Positions 22,089-33,178 of a stretch of 64,000 bases of DNA are shown here, piece by piece (the stretch's first letter is position 1; each line of letters opens with the position of its first letter). Made by a program: the position numbers and the translations under genes. The stretch covers positions 744,001-808,000 of the forward strand of contig NZ_SRJC01000001.1 in NCBI RefSeq assembly GCF_004684905.1, read 5' to 3'. The notes under the pieces are model-generated. The model had not been told where the DNA came from, did no database searches, and was given only the letters and a program-made list of their open reading frames with translations. This stretch comes from Halobacillus salinus. GTDB lineage: Bacteria; Bacillota; Bacilli; Bacillales; Halobacillaceae.

Positions 22089-22117
22089 GAAAAACCCAAG
22101 CTTTGCTTGGGTTTTTC
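22089..22117 (-). terminator. terminator of the rsfA-like gene
   Basis: GAAAAACCCAAGC pairs perfectly with GCTTGGGTTTTTC (3-base loop), 5 bases beyond the minus-strand stop. Confidence 0.88.
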
Positions 22118-22121
22118 ATTC

Positions 22122-22772
22122 TTAACGGGCAACATTTTCAAGGTTGCCGTTCTTTTCCATCCTAAACTGTGGTTTGTAAGAATCCTGATCGTCAAACATT
22201 ACCATTTTACGTGCACGGTCCATGATCTGGATGAGTGCTTGATAGTCTTCTGACATGGATTCTAACTGTCTATTCAACTGCTCGTTTTCGGCTGTTAATC
22301 TCGCGTTTTCACTTTCGAGTTGCTCCACTTGCTTCATGTTCGCTTGAGTGGAATAGGTCTGGTTCTGTAATTCTTTCAAATACTGAATCACTTGATTCAA
22401 ATCGAAGTTTGTTTCTTTCCTTGCAGGCTTGCTAGTGTAATCCGGCTCTTTCTCCAGATAGGTATAAGAAGGGTATGTTTCTTCTTTTTCTATTGGTTTA
22501 CTAGTTACAGCAGAGAAGGCAGGCTGTTGTTTCGCTTCTTCTCTCTTTTTCTCTTTTCTTTGCTTCTTGGCAAGGCCTACAGCTTGTTCGTATTTTTGAC
22601 GGACCTCTGCATTCCAGCGGAATCCACAAGCTGCCGATGTACGATTGAGTACATCACCGACTTCATCGAAAGCTCTGAGTTGAGTGCTTCCTTCACGAAT
22701 GTGTCTTAATACTGTTTCAGCAAGTAATAAATCATCTTCATGAGACCAGGCATCTTGTCTAACTTTAGGCAT
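22122..22772 (-). CDS. RsfA-family transcriptional regulator
   Basis: A 216-residue protein with an N-terminal Myb/SANT-like DNA-binding domain (VRQDAWSHEDDLLLAETVLRHI, then NRTSAACGFRWNAEVR), a basic linker and a C-terminal coiled coil (about 135-195, QLESENARLTAENEQLNRQL). This is the architecture of RsfA, a prespore regulator of sigma-F genes in Bacillus. Start at ATG 22772, behind AGGAGTG; an upstream extension to 22910 would run into rarA. In B. subtilis this interval holds the tRNA dehydratase gene tcdA instead. Confidence 0.85.
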   Translation of the reverse strand: MPKVRQDAWSHEDDLLLAETVLRHIREGSTQLRAFDEVGDVLNRTSAACGFRWNAEVRQKYEQAVGLAKKQRKEKKREEAKQQPAFSAVTSKPIEKEETYPSYTYLEKEPDYTSKPARKETNFDLNQVIQYLKELQNQTYSTQANMKQVEQLESENARLTAENEQLNRQLESMSEDYQALIQIMDRARKMVMFDDQDSYKPQFRMEKNGNLENVAR

Positions 22773-22876
22773 AGCTCTATCACTCCTATTGATTTCTACA
22801 GTCGGGTTTGTTCGTCTATAGAAAAGTAGTTTTTCAGATTTAGTTGTAGTGTAGCCAATAGGAGTGAGGTTTATAC

Positions 22877-24154
22877 TCAGGTGGATTTCTGATTTTTTAT
22901 CTTCTTCCAAACTTGACTTAAGGCTTGTTCGAATTTCCCTGTCTGTTTTGGTTCATAGTACGTACGACTCTTGATCGTATCTGGTAGATACTGCTGGTCG
23001 ACCCAAGATCCGTCATAATTGTGGGGATATTTATAGTCGATTCCTCGTCCCAGCTCTGATGCGCCCTTGTAGTGGGAGTCTTTCAAGTGGACTGGTACGT
23101 CCCCGCTCTTTCCGTTACGGATGTCACTTAGTGCAGAATCTAATGCCTTGTAGGCGCTATTGGATTTAGGTGATAGAGCTAATTCTGTTACAGCGACAGA
23201 AAGGGGGATCCTTGCCTCTGGAAATCCGATTCGCTCTGCTGCCTCGACAGCCGCCAAAGCTCTAGGACCTGCTTGAGGGTTCGCGAGACCGATATCTTCA
23301 TAGGCAATGACGACCATGCGTCTTGCAATGCTGTCTAAGTCTCCTGCCTCAATTAGTCTGCCAAGGTAATGGAGGGAGGCATCTACGTCACTTCCTCTAA
23401 TCGATTTCTGAAAAGCGGACAAAACGTCATAATGCGCATCTCCATCCTTGTCATGGGAGAAGCTTTTCTTCTGCATACATTCTTCGGCGACGTTTAAATC
23501 GATATGAACCGTGTTGTTCGAATCAGCGGGAGTGGAAAATGCCGCTAATTCTAAGCCGTTCAATGCTGCACGCAAGTCGCCATTAGACGATTGCGCAAAG
23601 TGCTCAAGTGCATCATCCTCTATGTCCAAATGCAGCTTCCCTAATCCCTTTTCTTCATCTTTCATGGCTCTCTGTAACGCCTCTTTTACTTCCTCAGACG
23701 TGAGCCGGTATAATTCAAACAGGTGGCAACGGCTCCTTATAGCGGGGTTGATAGAATGATAAGGATTACTTGTTGTACATCCAATCAAGGTCAACCGATT
23801 GCTCTCCAAATGAGGAAGTAGGAAATCCTGCTTTGCCTTATCGAGGCGGTGTACCTCATCTAGTATTAGTACGAGTTGGCCGTGCATTTTTGCTTCTTCT
23901 ACTGCTATTTCCATGTCTTTTTTCTTATCTGTAACAGCATTCAATGTTTTATGGGGGATCCCAAGGCTTTTGGCAAGTGCTGTAGCCATAGAGGTTTTCC
24001 CTGTGCCGGGTGGACCGAATAGAATCATGGAGGCGAGGCGTTCTGCCTTGATCATACGGTGGATGGTTTTTCCTTCTCCTACCAGGTGAGATTGCCCAAT
24101 GATTTCCTCTATATTGGATGGTCGCATTTTATAAGCGAGTGGTTGTTGACTCAT
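22877..24154 (-). CDS. rarA: replication-associated recombination ATPase RarA
   Basis: A 425-residue AAA+ ATPase (MgsA/WRNIP1 family) that acts at stalled forks. It shows Walker A (FGPPGTGKTSMA), Walker B (LILDEVHRL), sensor 1 (IGCTTSNPYHSINPAIRSRC), the helical lid and the C-terminal tetramerisation domain with HYKGASELGRGIDYKYPH. The ATG follows AAGGAG. It lies between the rsfA-like gene and a divergent membrane-protein gene. Confidence 0.96.
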   Translation of the reverse strand: MSQQPLAYKMRPSNIEEIIGQSHLVGEGKTIHRMIKAERLASMILFGPPGTGKTSMATALAKSLGIPHKTLNAVTDKKKDMEIAVEEAKMHGQLVLILDEVHRLDKAKQDFLLPHLESNRLTLIGCTTSNPYHSINPAIRSRCHLFELYRLTSEEVKEALQRAMKDEEKGLGKLHLDIEDDALEHFAQSSNGDLRAALNGLELAAFSTPADSNNTVHIDLNVAEECMQKKSFSHDKDGDAHYDVLSAFQKSIRGSDVDASLHYLGRLIEAGDLDSIARRMVVIAYEDIGLANPQAGPRALAAVEAAERIGFPEARIPLSVAVTELALSPKSNSAYKALDSALSDIRNGKSGDVPVHLKDSHYKGASELGRGIDYKYPHNYDGSWVDQQYLPDTIKSRTYYEPKQTGKFEQALSQVWKKIKNQKST

Positions 24155-24235
24155 GGTTCCAACTCCTTCTAATTGTAGGCTACTTGTTTAAACACTAGTC
24201 TGATTTCTATTAAAATGCAAGAGGGTTGCCATTCA

Positions 24236-24244
24236 TGCTATAAT
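24236..24244 (+). promoter_or_regulatory. candidate extended -10 promoter for the YczE-like gene
   Basis: TGC-TATAAT at 24236-24244 has the extended -10 TGN element; no good -35 is seen. A second TATAAT lies at 24254-24259. Confidence 0.45.
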
Positions 24245-24279
24245 AGCGTTTGGTATAATAAAGAGGGGAGGGTTTTTAG

Positions 24280-24963
24280 GTGATGGAAAACCGAAAAAAC
24301 CTTTGGAAAAGTGTGCTCAATTGGAGCTTCTTTTCAATCGGATTGATGATCCTCGGGCTAGGCATTGCTATGACGATGCAGGTAAAGGATTTCGGCATCG
24401 GGCCATGGGATGTCTTTCATTATGGACTCTTCGTGCAATTCGGTTTAACGGTAGGCACTTGGTCCATCATTGCTGGACTAGTGATTGTTTTACTTCATTC
24501 TATTTTTGAGAAACAGATTCCCCAAGTGGGAACTGTACTGAATATGGTGTTAATTGGTATTTTTATTGACTTTTTCAATTGGTTGTTACCTGAGCCTGAA
24601 ATGCTTGTGACCAAGCTTCTCGTATTTGGTCTTGGGACGCTTGTACTCGCTGTGGGCATCGGTATCTATGTAGCGCCTGGCCTTGGAGCAGGACCAAGAG
24701 ATGGTTTGATGCTCTTGATCACGAAAGCGACAGGCTGGAAAGTATCCACAGTACGAAATGGTATTGAGATAACAGTTGCTGTCTTCGGCTTTTTACTCGG
24801 CGGTCCTGTTGGACTTGGCACCGTGTTTATCGCTTTGTTCTTAGGAACGTTCGTGGGGTTCACACTCCCATATGCGAAGAAGTGGCTTGAGTTCTTACAA
24901 ACGAAAGGTGAATTATATGAAGATATCTACCAAAGGCCGTTACGGTCTAACCATTATGATTGA
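24280..24963 (+). CDS. YczE/YitT-like integral membrane protein
   Basis: A 227-residue protein with five to six transmembrane helices and the family motifs FGIGPWDVFHYGL (residues about 37-49) and LGAGPRDGLMLLITKATG (about 137-154). It resembles the YczE family, whose members in Bacillus influence antibiotic production and whose biochemical function is unknown. The start is either GTG 24280 or ATG 24283, behind GAGGGGAGGG. Its 3' end overlaps cymR by 47 bases in another frame. Confidence 0.82.
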   Translation: MMENRKNLWKSVLNWSFFSIGLMILGLGIAMTMQVKDFGIGPWDVFHYGLFVQFGLTVGTWSIIAGLVIVLLHSIFEKQIPQVGTVLNMVLIGIFIDFFNWLLPEPEMLVTKLLVFGLGTLVLAVGIGIYVAPGLGAGPRDGLMLLITKATGWKVSTVRNGIEITVAVFGFLLGGPVGLGTVFIALFLGTFVGFTLPYAKKWLEFLQTKGELYEDIYQRPLRSNHYD

Positions 24964-25336
24964 ACTGGCAAGAAAGTTTGGCGACGGGCCAATTTCGCTA
25001 AAACAAATCGCTCGTGATAATGATTTATCGGAACACTATCTCGAGCAGCTGATTGCTCCACTTAGAAACGCATCACTTGTGAAGAGCGTACGTGGCGCAT
25101 ACGGGGGATATATGCTTACCAAAGCCCCACACGAAATTACTGCAGGAGATGTGATCCGAGTGTTGGAGGGTCCGATTACACCTGTTGAAGGAATCGAGAA
25201 TGAAGAACCAGCAAAACAAGCTTTATGGAAACGGGTACGTGATGCAGTCAAAGATGTACTTGATACAACTACACTCGAAGACTTGAAAGATCATGTAGAC
25301 GACCAAACGCAAGATGCTTATATGTTCTATATCTAA
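24917..25336 (+). CDS. cymR: Rrf2-family cysteine metabolism repressor CymR
   Basis: A 139-residue Rrf2-type regulator: winged helix with MKISTKGRYGLTIMIELAR, LSEHYLEQLIAPLRNASLVKS and RGAYGGYMLTK. CymR represses cysteine uptake and synthesis genes in complex with the cysteine synthase CysK. No Fe-S cysteines are present, as expected for CymR as opposed to IscR. ATG 24917 follows AAAGGTG and starts inside the preceding gene. The cysteine desulfurase gene follows 18 bases downstream. Confidence 0.93.
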   Translation: MKISTKGRYGLTIMIELARKFGDGPISLKQIARDNDLSEHYLEQLIAPLRNASLVKSVRGAYGGYMLTKAPHEITAGDVIRVLEGPITPVEGIENEEPAKQALWKRVRDAVKDVLDTTTLEDLKDHVDDQTQDAYMFYI

Positions 25337-25354
25337 TAGGAAGAAGGGGTAGAC

Positions 25355-27623
<2,269 letters not shown>

Positions 27624-27625
27624 GG

Positions 27626-27660
27626 AAAAGGTCATGTCCCGAGTCGGACATGACCTTTTT
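27626..27660 (+). terminator. mnmA terminator
   Basis: A perfect 14-bp stem (AAAAGGTCATGTCC and its complement) with a 6-base loop and T run. Confidence 0.93.
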
Positions 27661-27689
27661 CATCATTAACATAAATCGGAGGGATTTAC

Positions 27690-28349
27690 ATGGATAAGTT
27701 ACAAAAAGGGATCGAAGAAATGCAGAATCATAATTACGAAGAGGCAGCGAAGTGGTTTACCGAAGCGATTGATGAGAACCCTAATGAGCCTGTCGGGTAC
27801 ATAAACTTCGGCAATCTCTTGCTCCACATGAATGATTTCGAACGTGCCCAGCGCTTCTTCAATCGAGCGATTGAATTGGATGAAGAAGCGGCAACGGCCT
27901 ATTACGGACTAGGGAACGTGTACTATGAACAAGAGAAATATACAAAGGCTCAAGAACAGTTCATTTTGGCTGTGCACCATGGATTGGATGAAGCGGATGT
28001 ACACTTCATGCTTGGAATGACATACGTTCATCAAGAATATCCGAAGTTAGCTTTACCATACTTGCTGCGTGCTGCTGAATTGGCTGAGGACGACGTTGAT
28101 ATTCAGTTCCAATATGGTCTTTGTCTTGCTCAGAATGGGCAAATCGACGAGGCGGAAAAAACGATGAATCATGTGCTACAATTGGAAGAAGAACACAGTG
28201 ACGCCCATTATAATCTAGGCGTGGTAGCTCTTCATAAGGAAGATGCGCATAAAGCACTTGAGCACTTCGATCGTGCTTTGGAAATCAACTCCGAGCACAT
28301 GCTTGCTTCTCATGCAAAAGCTCAAGTAGAACAAGCCTTGAACGAGTAG
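27690..28349 (+). CDS. yrrB: tetratricopeptide repeat protein (YrrB-like)
   Basis: A 219-residue soluble protein built almost wholly of TPR units, with repeats near 14-45, 38-70, 72-104, 106-138, 140-172 and 174-206 (for example AAKWFTEAIDENPNEPVGYI, AYYGLGNVYYEQEKYTKAQ). It likely mediates protein-protein contact. Position between mnmA and recD2 matches yrrB. Ribosome binding site GGAGGGA. Confidence 0.88.
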   Translation: MDKLQKGIEEMQNHNYEEAAKWFTEAIDENPNEPVGYINFGNLLLHMNDFERAQRFFNRAIELDEEAATAYYGLGNVYYEQEKYTKAQEQFILAVHHGLDEADVHFMLGMTYVHQEYPKLALPYLLRAAELAEDDVDIQFQYGLCLAQNGQIDEAEKTMNHVLQLEEEHSDAHYNLGVVALHKEDAHKALEHFDRALEINSEHMLASHAKAQVEQALNE

Positions 28350-28365
28350 ATTCTGAAGGGAAAAG

Positions 28366-30696
28366 ATGAACATGAAACAACAAACGCTTTTTGAGGAAAC
28401 GAATGAAGAACGCCCATACGTCAAAGGTGAGTTGAGCCGGATGATCTTCCATAATGAATCCGAGCACTTTTCGATTGCCTCGATACGCGTCAAAGAAACA
28501 AATGAGGACTTTCATGAGAAGACATTAGTGATCAAAGGTCATTTTTCTCCATTAGAAGAAGGGGAGACCTACATTTTTCATGGGCAGTTTCAAAAGCACA
28601 AGAAATTCGGTGAGCAATATGTGGTCGAATTGTACAACCGAGTCTTACCAGAGACAAAAGAAGGGCTTGTTCATTACTTATCAAGCGACTTGTTTCATGG
28701 GATAGGTAAAAAGACAGCAGAGCGGATCATTGACCATTTGGGGGAGCAGGCTGTATCCAAAATATTAGAAGACCGCGACGTACTGGATGATGTTCCGAAA
28801 CTAGCCAAAGAAAAAGCAGAGAACCTCTATAATGCTCTGAAAGAACATCAAGGTTTCGAGCACGTTATGATTCACTTGTCACAGTATGGATTCGGTTTGA
28901 AGCTCTCACAGAAGATCTACGAAGTTTTCAAAGATCAAACACTCGCCATTATCGAAGAAGACCCTTATCAACTTGTCTTTAAAGTGGAGGGTTTCGGCTT
29001 CCACCGAGCGGATGAAATGGCTCGGGCTCAAGAGCTTGCGCATGACCACCCGACGAGGATTCGTGCCGCTTGTTTATATATTTTGCAAAAAAACATGTCA
29101 GATGGCCACGTCTATCTACCTACCAAAACTTGCCTCGTACAGGTGGAGCAGCTACTGAACGCTGGTCTTGATCCTGAAATTAGTTTCGATACTCTATCAG
29201 AACAGCTAATCCATCTAGCTGATGAACGTTATGTCTTCATTGAAGAGGATCGGGTATATTTACCATCGCTATATTTTGCTGAAAACGGGTTTAGAAGCCA
29301 TATCGGCCGCTTATTGGATGAAGAAATAGAAGACGAATATACCCAAGCTGACTTGCTGAAAATTATTGGCGAAATAGAGGAAGAGGAGTCTATGAGCTAT
29401 GGTGAGGATCAGTTTCAGGCAATCGAGAAAGCTCTCTCTTCGAAGTTGATGATATTAACAGGGGGGCCGGGCACAGGAAAAACAACGGTCATCAAAGGCA
29501 TCATCCATTCGTATGGTGCTTTGAACGACTTGTCGCTCGACTATGAATCCTATGATTCAGATGAGCCGTTTCCTTTTGTTCTAGCAGCACCGACTGGACG
29601 CGCAGCGAAGCGGATGAATGAGTCGACTGGTCTCCCTGCAAGTACCATCCACCGCTTACTTGGGTGGGACGGACAGGAACAGTTTGAGAAGAATCAGAAC
29701 AATCCAATCGAAGGGAAGTTCCTCATTGTCGACGAATTCTCAATGGTTGATATATGGCTTGCAAATCAACTGTTTCGAGCAATTCCCTCGGACATGCAGG
29801 TGCTGCTTGTCGGAGATGAAGATCAACTGCCATCCGTAGGACCTGGGCAAGTACTTGCTGACCTGCTAGCTTCCAAGCAACTACCCTCTGTACAACTGAC
29901 AGAAGTGTACCGTCAAAAAGAAGGGTCAAAGATTATCCAGCTTGCTCACGAGATTAAGAATGACCAATGTACCACACAGTCACTCACGAAGGAACATGAC
30001 TTCAACTTTCTACCTGCTAAGGAACACCAGCTGACGGATCTTGTAACAAACATTTTCAAAAAAGCAGTGGATAAAGGGATTGAGCTGAAAGAACTTCAAG
30101 TGCTAGCGCCTATGTATAGGACGGATGTAGGTATACACCGCTTGAATGAAGAGATTCAGAAAATCGTCAATCCAAAGAGTAAACAAAAGCGTGACCTTAC
30201 TTTCCACGATGTCACTTACCGAAAAGGCGATAAAGTCATTCAACTGGTTAACCAACCAGAAGACGGAGTGTATAACGGTGATATCGGAGAAATCGTCGCG
30301 ATTTTTCGGGCAGAAGAGAATGTCGACGGCGTGGAGCAGGTCGTGGTCGATTATGATGGAAAAGAAGTCGTTTATCCTAAGAAAGACCTGAACAGTTTAA
30401 TGCACGCTTACTGCACTTCCATTCATAAGTCGCAGGGAAGTGAGTTTTCCATTGTAATCCTGCCTGTTGTGAGAAGTTACAAACGGATGTTGCGAAAGAA
30501 TTTGCTTTATACGGCGATAACTAGATCGAAACAGTCTTTAATTATCTGTGGAGATCAGAATGCGTTCCTTGATGGGGTCCAGACAACCGATCAGAATACT
30601 AGATACACTTATTTGAAAGAGAAGCTTCAAGAAGATGCACCGCCAGCTCCTGTTGAGGAAGAAGAGGAAGAACTATCTCCGTACGACTTTATGTAG
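28366..30696 (+). CDS. recD2: SF1B helicase RecD2
   Basis: A 776-residue helicase that moves 5' to 3' on DNA and acts at replication forks without RecBC. It has an N-terminal OB-like region, tandem helix-hairpin-helix segments (LFHGIGKKTAERII, EGFGFHRADEMA), Walker A LTGGPGTGKTTV (about 365), motif II VDEFSMVD, motif III LVGDEDQLPSVGPG, an SH3-like insertion and motif VI YTAITRSKQSL. The tail is acidic. It starts 16 bases after the TPR gene. Confidence 0.95.
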   Translation: MNMKQQTLFEETNEERPYVKGELSRMIFHNESEHFSIASIRVKETNEDFHEKTLVIKGHFSPLEEGETYIFHGQFQKHKKFGEQYVVELYNRVLPETKEGLVHYLSSDLFHGIGKKTAERIIDHLGEQAVSKILEDRDVLDDVPKLAKEKAENLYNALKEHQGFEHVMIHLSQYGFGLKLSQKIYEVFKDQTLAIIEEDPYQLVFKVEGFGFHRADEMARAQELAHDHPTRIRAACLYILQKNMSDGHVYLPTKTCLVQVEQLLNAGLDPEISFDTLSEQLIHLADERYVFIEEDRVYLPSLYFAENGFRSHIGRLLDEEIEDEYTQADLLKIIGEIEEEESMSYGEDQFQAIEKALSSKLMILTGGPGTGKTTVIKGIIHSYGALNDLSLDYESYDSDEPFPFVLAAPTGRAAKRMNESTGLPASTIHRLLGWDGQEQFEKNQNNPIEGKFLIVDEFSMVDIWLANQLFRAIPSDMQVLLVGDEDQLPSVGPGQVLADLLASKQLPSVQLTEVYRQKEGSKIIQLAHEIKNDQCTTQSLTKEHDFNFLPAKEHQLTDLVTNIFKKAVDKGIELKELQVLAPMYRTDVGIHRLNEEIQKIVNPKSKQKRDLTFHDVTYRKGDKVIQLVNQPEDGVYNGDIGEIVAIFRAEENVDGVEQVVVDYDGKEVVYPKKDLNSLMHAYCTSIHKSQGSEFSIVILPVVRSYKRMLRKNLLYTAITRSKQSLIICGDQNAFLDGVQTTDQNTRYTYLKEKLQEDAPPAPVEEEEEELSPYDFM

Positions 30697-30710
30697 AGGA
30701 GTGGAGACAA

Positions 30711-31520
30711 GTGGATAATCACCGAATTGGCCTATCAGGAAGTACAATCCTGTCAAACCCTGAACACTTTGAACATCTGTTTCGGTTTGGGTGTTCCCAT
30801 GTTGAGATAGGGGAGTTTCCAGATGAGCAGGCGTTTTTGGATTTTTTGAACATTGCTAGAAGCAAGAATGTGACATTCGGTGTTCATTCGCCGCTAATTA
30901 GGGGAAGGAGCAAATATGATCTGATCGAGCCAGTCAGTATGCCGGTTGAGACAGCCCGAGACCAATTTGAAAAGGAAGTGGCATATTTGGCATCTGTCGG
31001 GGCCGAATATGTTCTTGTCCACTTCCCATACTTCAAGGAGCAAGTGAATGGTCCGACTGAGCCTCATATTGAAGAAGGATTAGTATTTCTCTCCAGGCTG
31101 CAGAAGAAATACAACATCCCGATTGTTTGTGAGCCAAAGCTTGGAAAAGGGCGTTCTTCATGCGGCATAGATTACTTGCACCAGTTCCCGAAAGCTATAT
31201 GGGAGAGGTATGGACTTTCCATATGTATAGATATTGGGGATTACCGAATGGCTGCAAAAGATCAATGGGATACTTTTATAGAACCTTTATTGCCTTATAC
31301 TCGTGTCGTTCATCTTCATAACGTGACGTATCAGCAAAACAAATATTTTTGGAGCGTGTTACATCCGGATCAGTCAGGAGGATACGACATGAGACCGATG
31401 ATAGAGATGCTTTCTCATGGTGAAGCTAAATACTTCATTTTTGAACATACGCCTCACACTGATCCTACTAACCAATCTATAATAGAAGGAATAGATTGGG
31501 TGGATCAATTAATTACATAA
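30711..31520 (+). CDS. sugar phosphate isomerase/epimerase-like TIM-barrel protein
   Basis: A 269-residue protein of the xylose-isomerase-like/AP endonuclease 2 TIM-barrel superfamily: metal-ligand candidates occur in FGVHSPL, VLVHFPY, VCEPKLG, CIDIGDYR, VVHLHNV and FIFEHTPH along successive strands. Its substrate is unknown. The GTG start follows AGAGGAGTGG just after recD2, so it probably shares that transcript. It is not at this position in B. subtilis as far as I recall. Confidence 0.72.
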   Translation: MDNHRIGLSGSTILSNPEHFEHLFRFGCSHVEIGEFPDEQAFLDFLNIARSKNVTFGVHSPLIRGRSKYDLIEPVSMPVETARDQFEKEVAYLASVGAEYVLVHFPYFKEQVNGPTEPHIEEGLVFLSRLQKKYNIPIVCEPKLGKGRSSCGIDYLHQFPKAIWERYGLSICIDIGDYRMAAKDQWDTFIEPLLPYTRVVHLHNVTYQQNKYFWSVLHPDQSGGYDMRPMIEMLSHGEAKYFIFEHTPHTDPTNQSIIEGIDWVDQLIT

Positions 31521-31577
31521 TGTATAAAAATGGAAGGTGGCGCCCATAATGGATCGTAAAAAGGAGTTTACTGATCT

Positions 31578-31751
31578 ATGCGCTGTCCAAATTGTGAGAG
31601 TAAGAACCTCGGTAAAATCGGAACCTATCAGTTTTACTGCTGGAATTGTTGCCTTGAGCTCTGGGTGGAAGATGGAAAAGTCAATATCCATCAAATCGAA
31701 GAAGATGGTAGTTTGAGTTCTTTGAACGACATTTTTTATCAGCAAGGGTAG
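31578..31751 (+). CDS. small zinc-ribbon protein (57 aa)
   Basis: The reading frame MRCPNCESKNLGKIG... ends at a TAG 6 bases before the next gene. It holds two CxxC pairs, CPNC (residues 3-6) and CWNC (21-24), plus another Cys, which is a typical zinc ribbon. A good AAGGAG site lies 11 bases before the ATG. The position between recD2 and the AI-2E family gene corresponds to a small zinc-finger gene in B. subtilis (yrzR, from memory). Function unknown. Confidence 0.78.
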   Translation: MRCPNCESKNLGKIGTYQFYCWNCCLELWVEDGKVNIHQIEEDGSLSSLNDIFYQQG

Positions 31752-31757
31752 AGGAGT

Positions 31758-32825
31758 ATGAGTGACCAGACTTCAAAATGGGTCAAACGATGGATCATCG
31801 GTTTTATCATCCTACTATCCTTGCTGTTACTAGCTTGGTTGTTTCCTTATTATGATCATGTATTAGTGATGATAGGTAGAATCCTCTTGCCCTTTGTGAT
31901 TGCACTTGTGCTTTCCTTACTGTTACATCCACTTGTTCATTTGATGAACGAAGCGGGGATCAATAAGTCGTTGGCGATTCTACTCATCTTTACTGCTTTT
32001 TTCACTTTGGTAGGTTTCGGTATCTATCGTGGCTATCCACACTTAATCACCCAATTGAAGCTGCTTAGTGAACAAGCACCACAATTAACAGAGACATATC
32101 AGGACTGGACAAAGCATTTCTATGCTCAAACCGAAAGGCTTCCTGACGGCATACATGAGAAAGTGGATGGGAGTCTTTCTAGTTTTGAAGAGTGGGTAAG
32201 TATGAAAGTGATGGCCATACTAGTAGGGATGCGTAATCTTCTAGATATGATTATATTACTAGCCGTCATACCGGTTATGACGTTCTATTTTTTAAAAGAT
32301 CATAAAAAAATTGGTCACTGGTTACTTCAATGGCTCCCTGCCAATTGGCACCAGGAGGCACACCGGTTAACGAAGCAGCTTAATTTCTCACTGGGTGGTT
32401 ATATTCGGGGACAGCTTTTAATCAGTTTAGTCGTTGGCTTATTAGCGACGCTTGGGTTTTGGCTGATTGACCTCCCTTATCCACTCGTGCTTGGTATTTT
32501 AGCAGGGGTGACAAACATCATCCCATATTTCGGTCCGCTGCTCGGTGCTGTACCAGCCCTGATTGTTGCGTTTACGGTTTCTGTGAAAGTTGTGGTGTTC
32601 ACTTTGGTGGTCATTCTGATCATTCAAGTGGCAGAAGGAAATTTACTTTCGCCTTATATAATGGGGAAAAGTGTCCATATCCACCCTTTATTCATCATCT
32701 TCGCCCTTTTGGCAGGGGGAGAACTTGCTGGCATTCCAGGCTTGATTCTGGCGGTCCCTGTTCTGACTTGTCTAAAAGTCATCGTAGCAGAAGTGAGAGA
32801 GGGACACATAAACATTGACAGATAA
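31758..32825 (+). CDS. yrrI: AI-2E/PerM-family membrane transporter (YrrI-like)
   Basis: A 355-residue polytopic protein with about seven transmembrane helices and the family motifs VIPVMTFYFLKD, GGYIRGQLLISLVVG, GVTNIIPYFGPLLGAVPA and GIPGLILAVPV. Family members export small solutes or, in Halobacillus-type bacteria, can act as sodium/proton antiporters. The substrate here is unknown. The end of this frame contains the alaS leader promoter. Confidence 0.88.
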   Translation: MSDQTSKWVKRWIIGFIILLSLLLLAWLFPYYDHVLVMIGRILLPFVIALVLSLLLHPLVHLMNEAGINKSLAILLIFTAFFTLVGFGIYRGYPHLITQLKLLSEQAPQLTETYQDWTKHFYAQTERLPDGIHEKVDGSLSSFEEWVSMKVMAILVGMRNLLDMIILLAVIPVMTFYFLKDHKKIGHWLLQWLPANWHQEAHRLTKQLNFSLGGYIRGQLLISLVVGLLATLGFWLIDLPYPLVLGILAGVTNIIPYFGPLLGAVPALIVAFTVSVKVVVFTLVVILIIQVAEGNLLSPYIMGKSVHIHPLFIIFALLAGGELAGIPGLILAVPVLTCLKVIVAEVREGHINIDR

Positions 32826-32843
32826 ACATCGTTTAACTATAAT
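32815..32843 (+). promoter_or_regulatory. perfect-consensus sigma-A promoter of the alaS T-box leader
   Basis: TTGACA (32815-32820), exactly 17 bases, then TATAAT (32838-32843). The -35 box is inside the last codons of the upstream gene. Confidence 0.88.
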
Positions 32844-32849
32844 AGCGCA

Positions 32850-33101
32850 TATCGACACTATATGAGCGAATCAATACGTTGAAGGAAATAAGTACGTAAT
32901 ACTCCATCCTAGAGAGGCGCCTTCTCAGGCTGTAAAAGGTGCTATGGTAAGGTTACGGAAAGCTATTCCTGAGTGCGGGTAATCTCCGCCGGTTAACGCC
33001 CGTTATACGCGTACTGAGATGATAGGCAGTAGCCTATAACCAGGGTGGTACCGCGGAGTAAACTCCCGTCCCTGCCAATTGTGCAGGGACGGGAGTTTTT
33101 T
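32850..33101 (+). promoter_or_regulatory. T-box riboswitch of alaS, Ala (GCT) specifier
   Basis: The T-box AGGGTGGTACCGCGG is at 33042-33056, with the terminator stem at 33061-33075 / 33083-33097 (15 bp) then T. In stem I, AGGAA (32883-32887) pairs with TTCCT (32966-32970), AGTA lies at 32891-32894, and GCT (32962-32964) followed by A is the specifier. Uncharged tRNA-Ala should favour antitermination. Confidence 0.95.
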
Positions 33102-33178
33102 CGTTTGTATAGAACAGTTTTAGAAGTGATCTTACTACATAGGACAAGGTCCTTGACCATTTAAGGAGGTAGAGAAGT

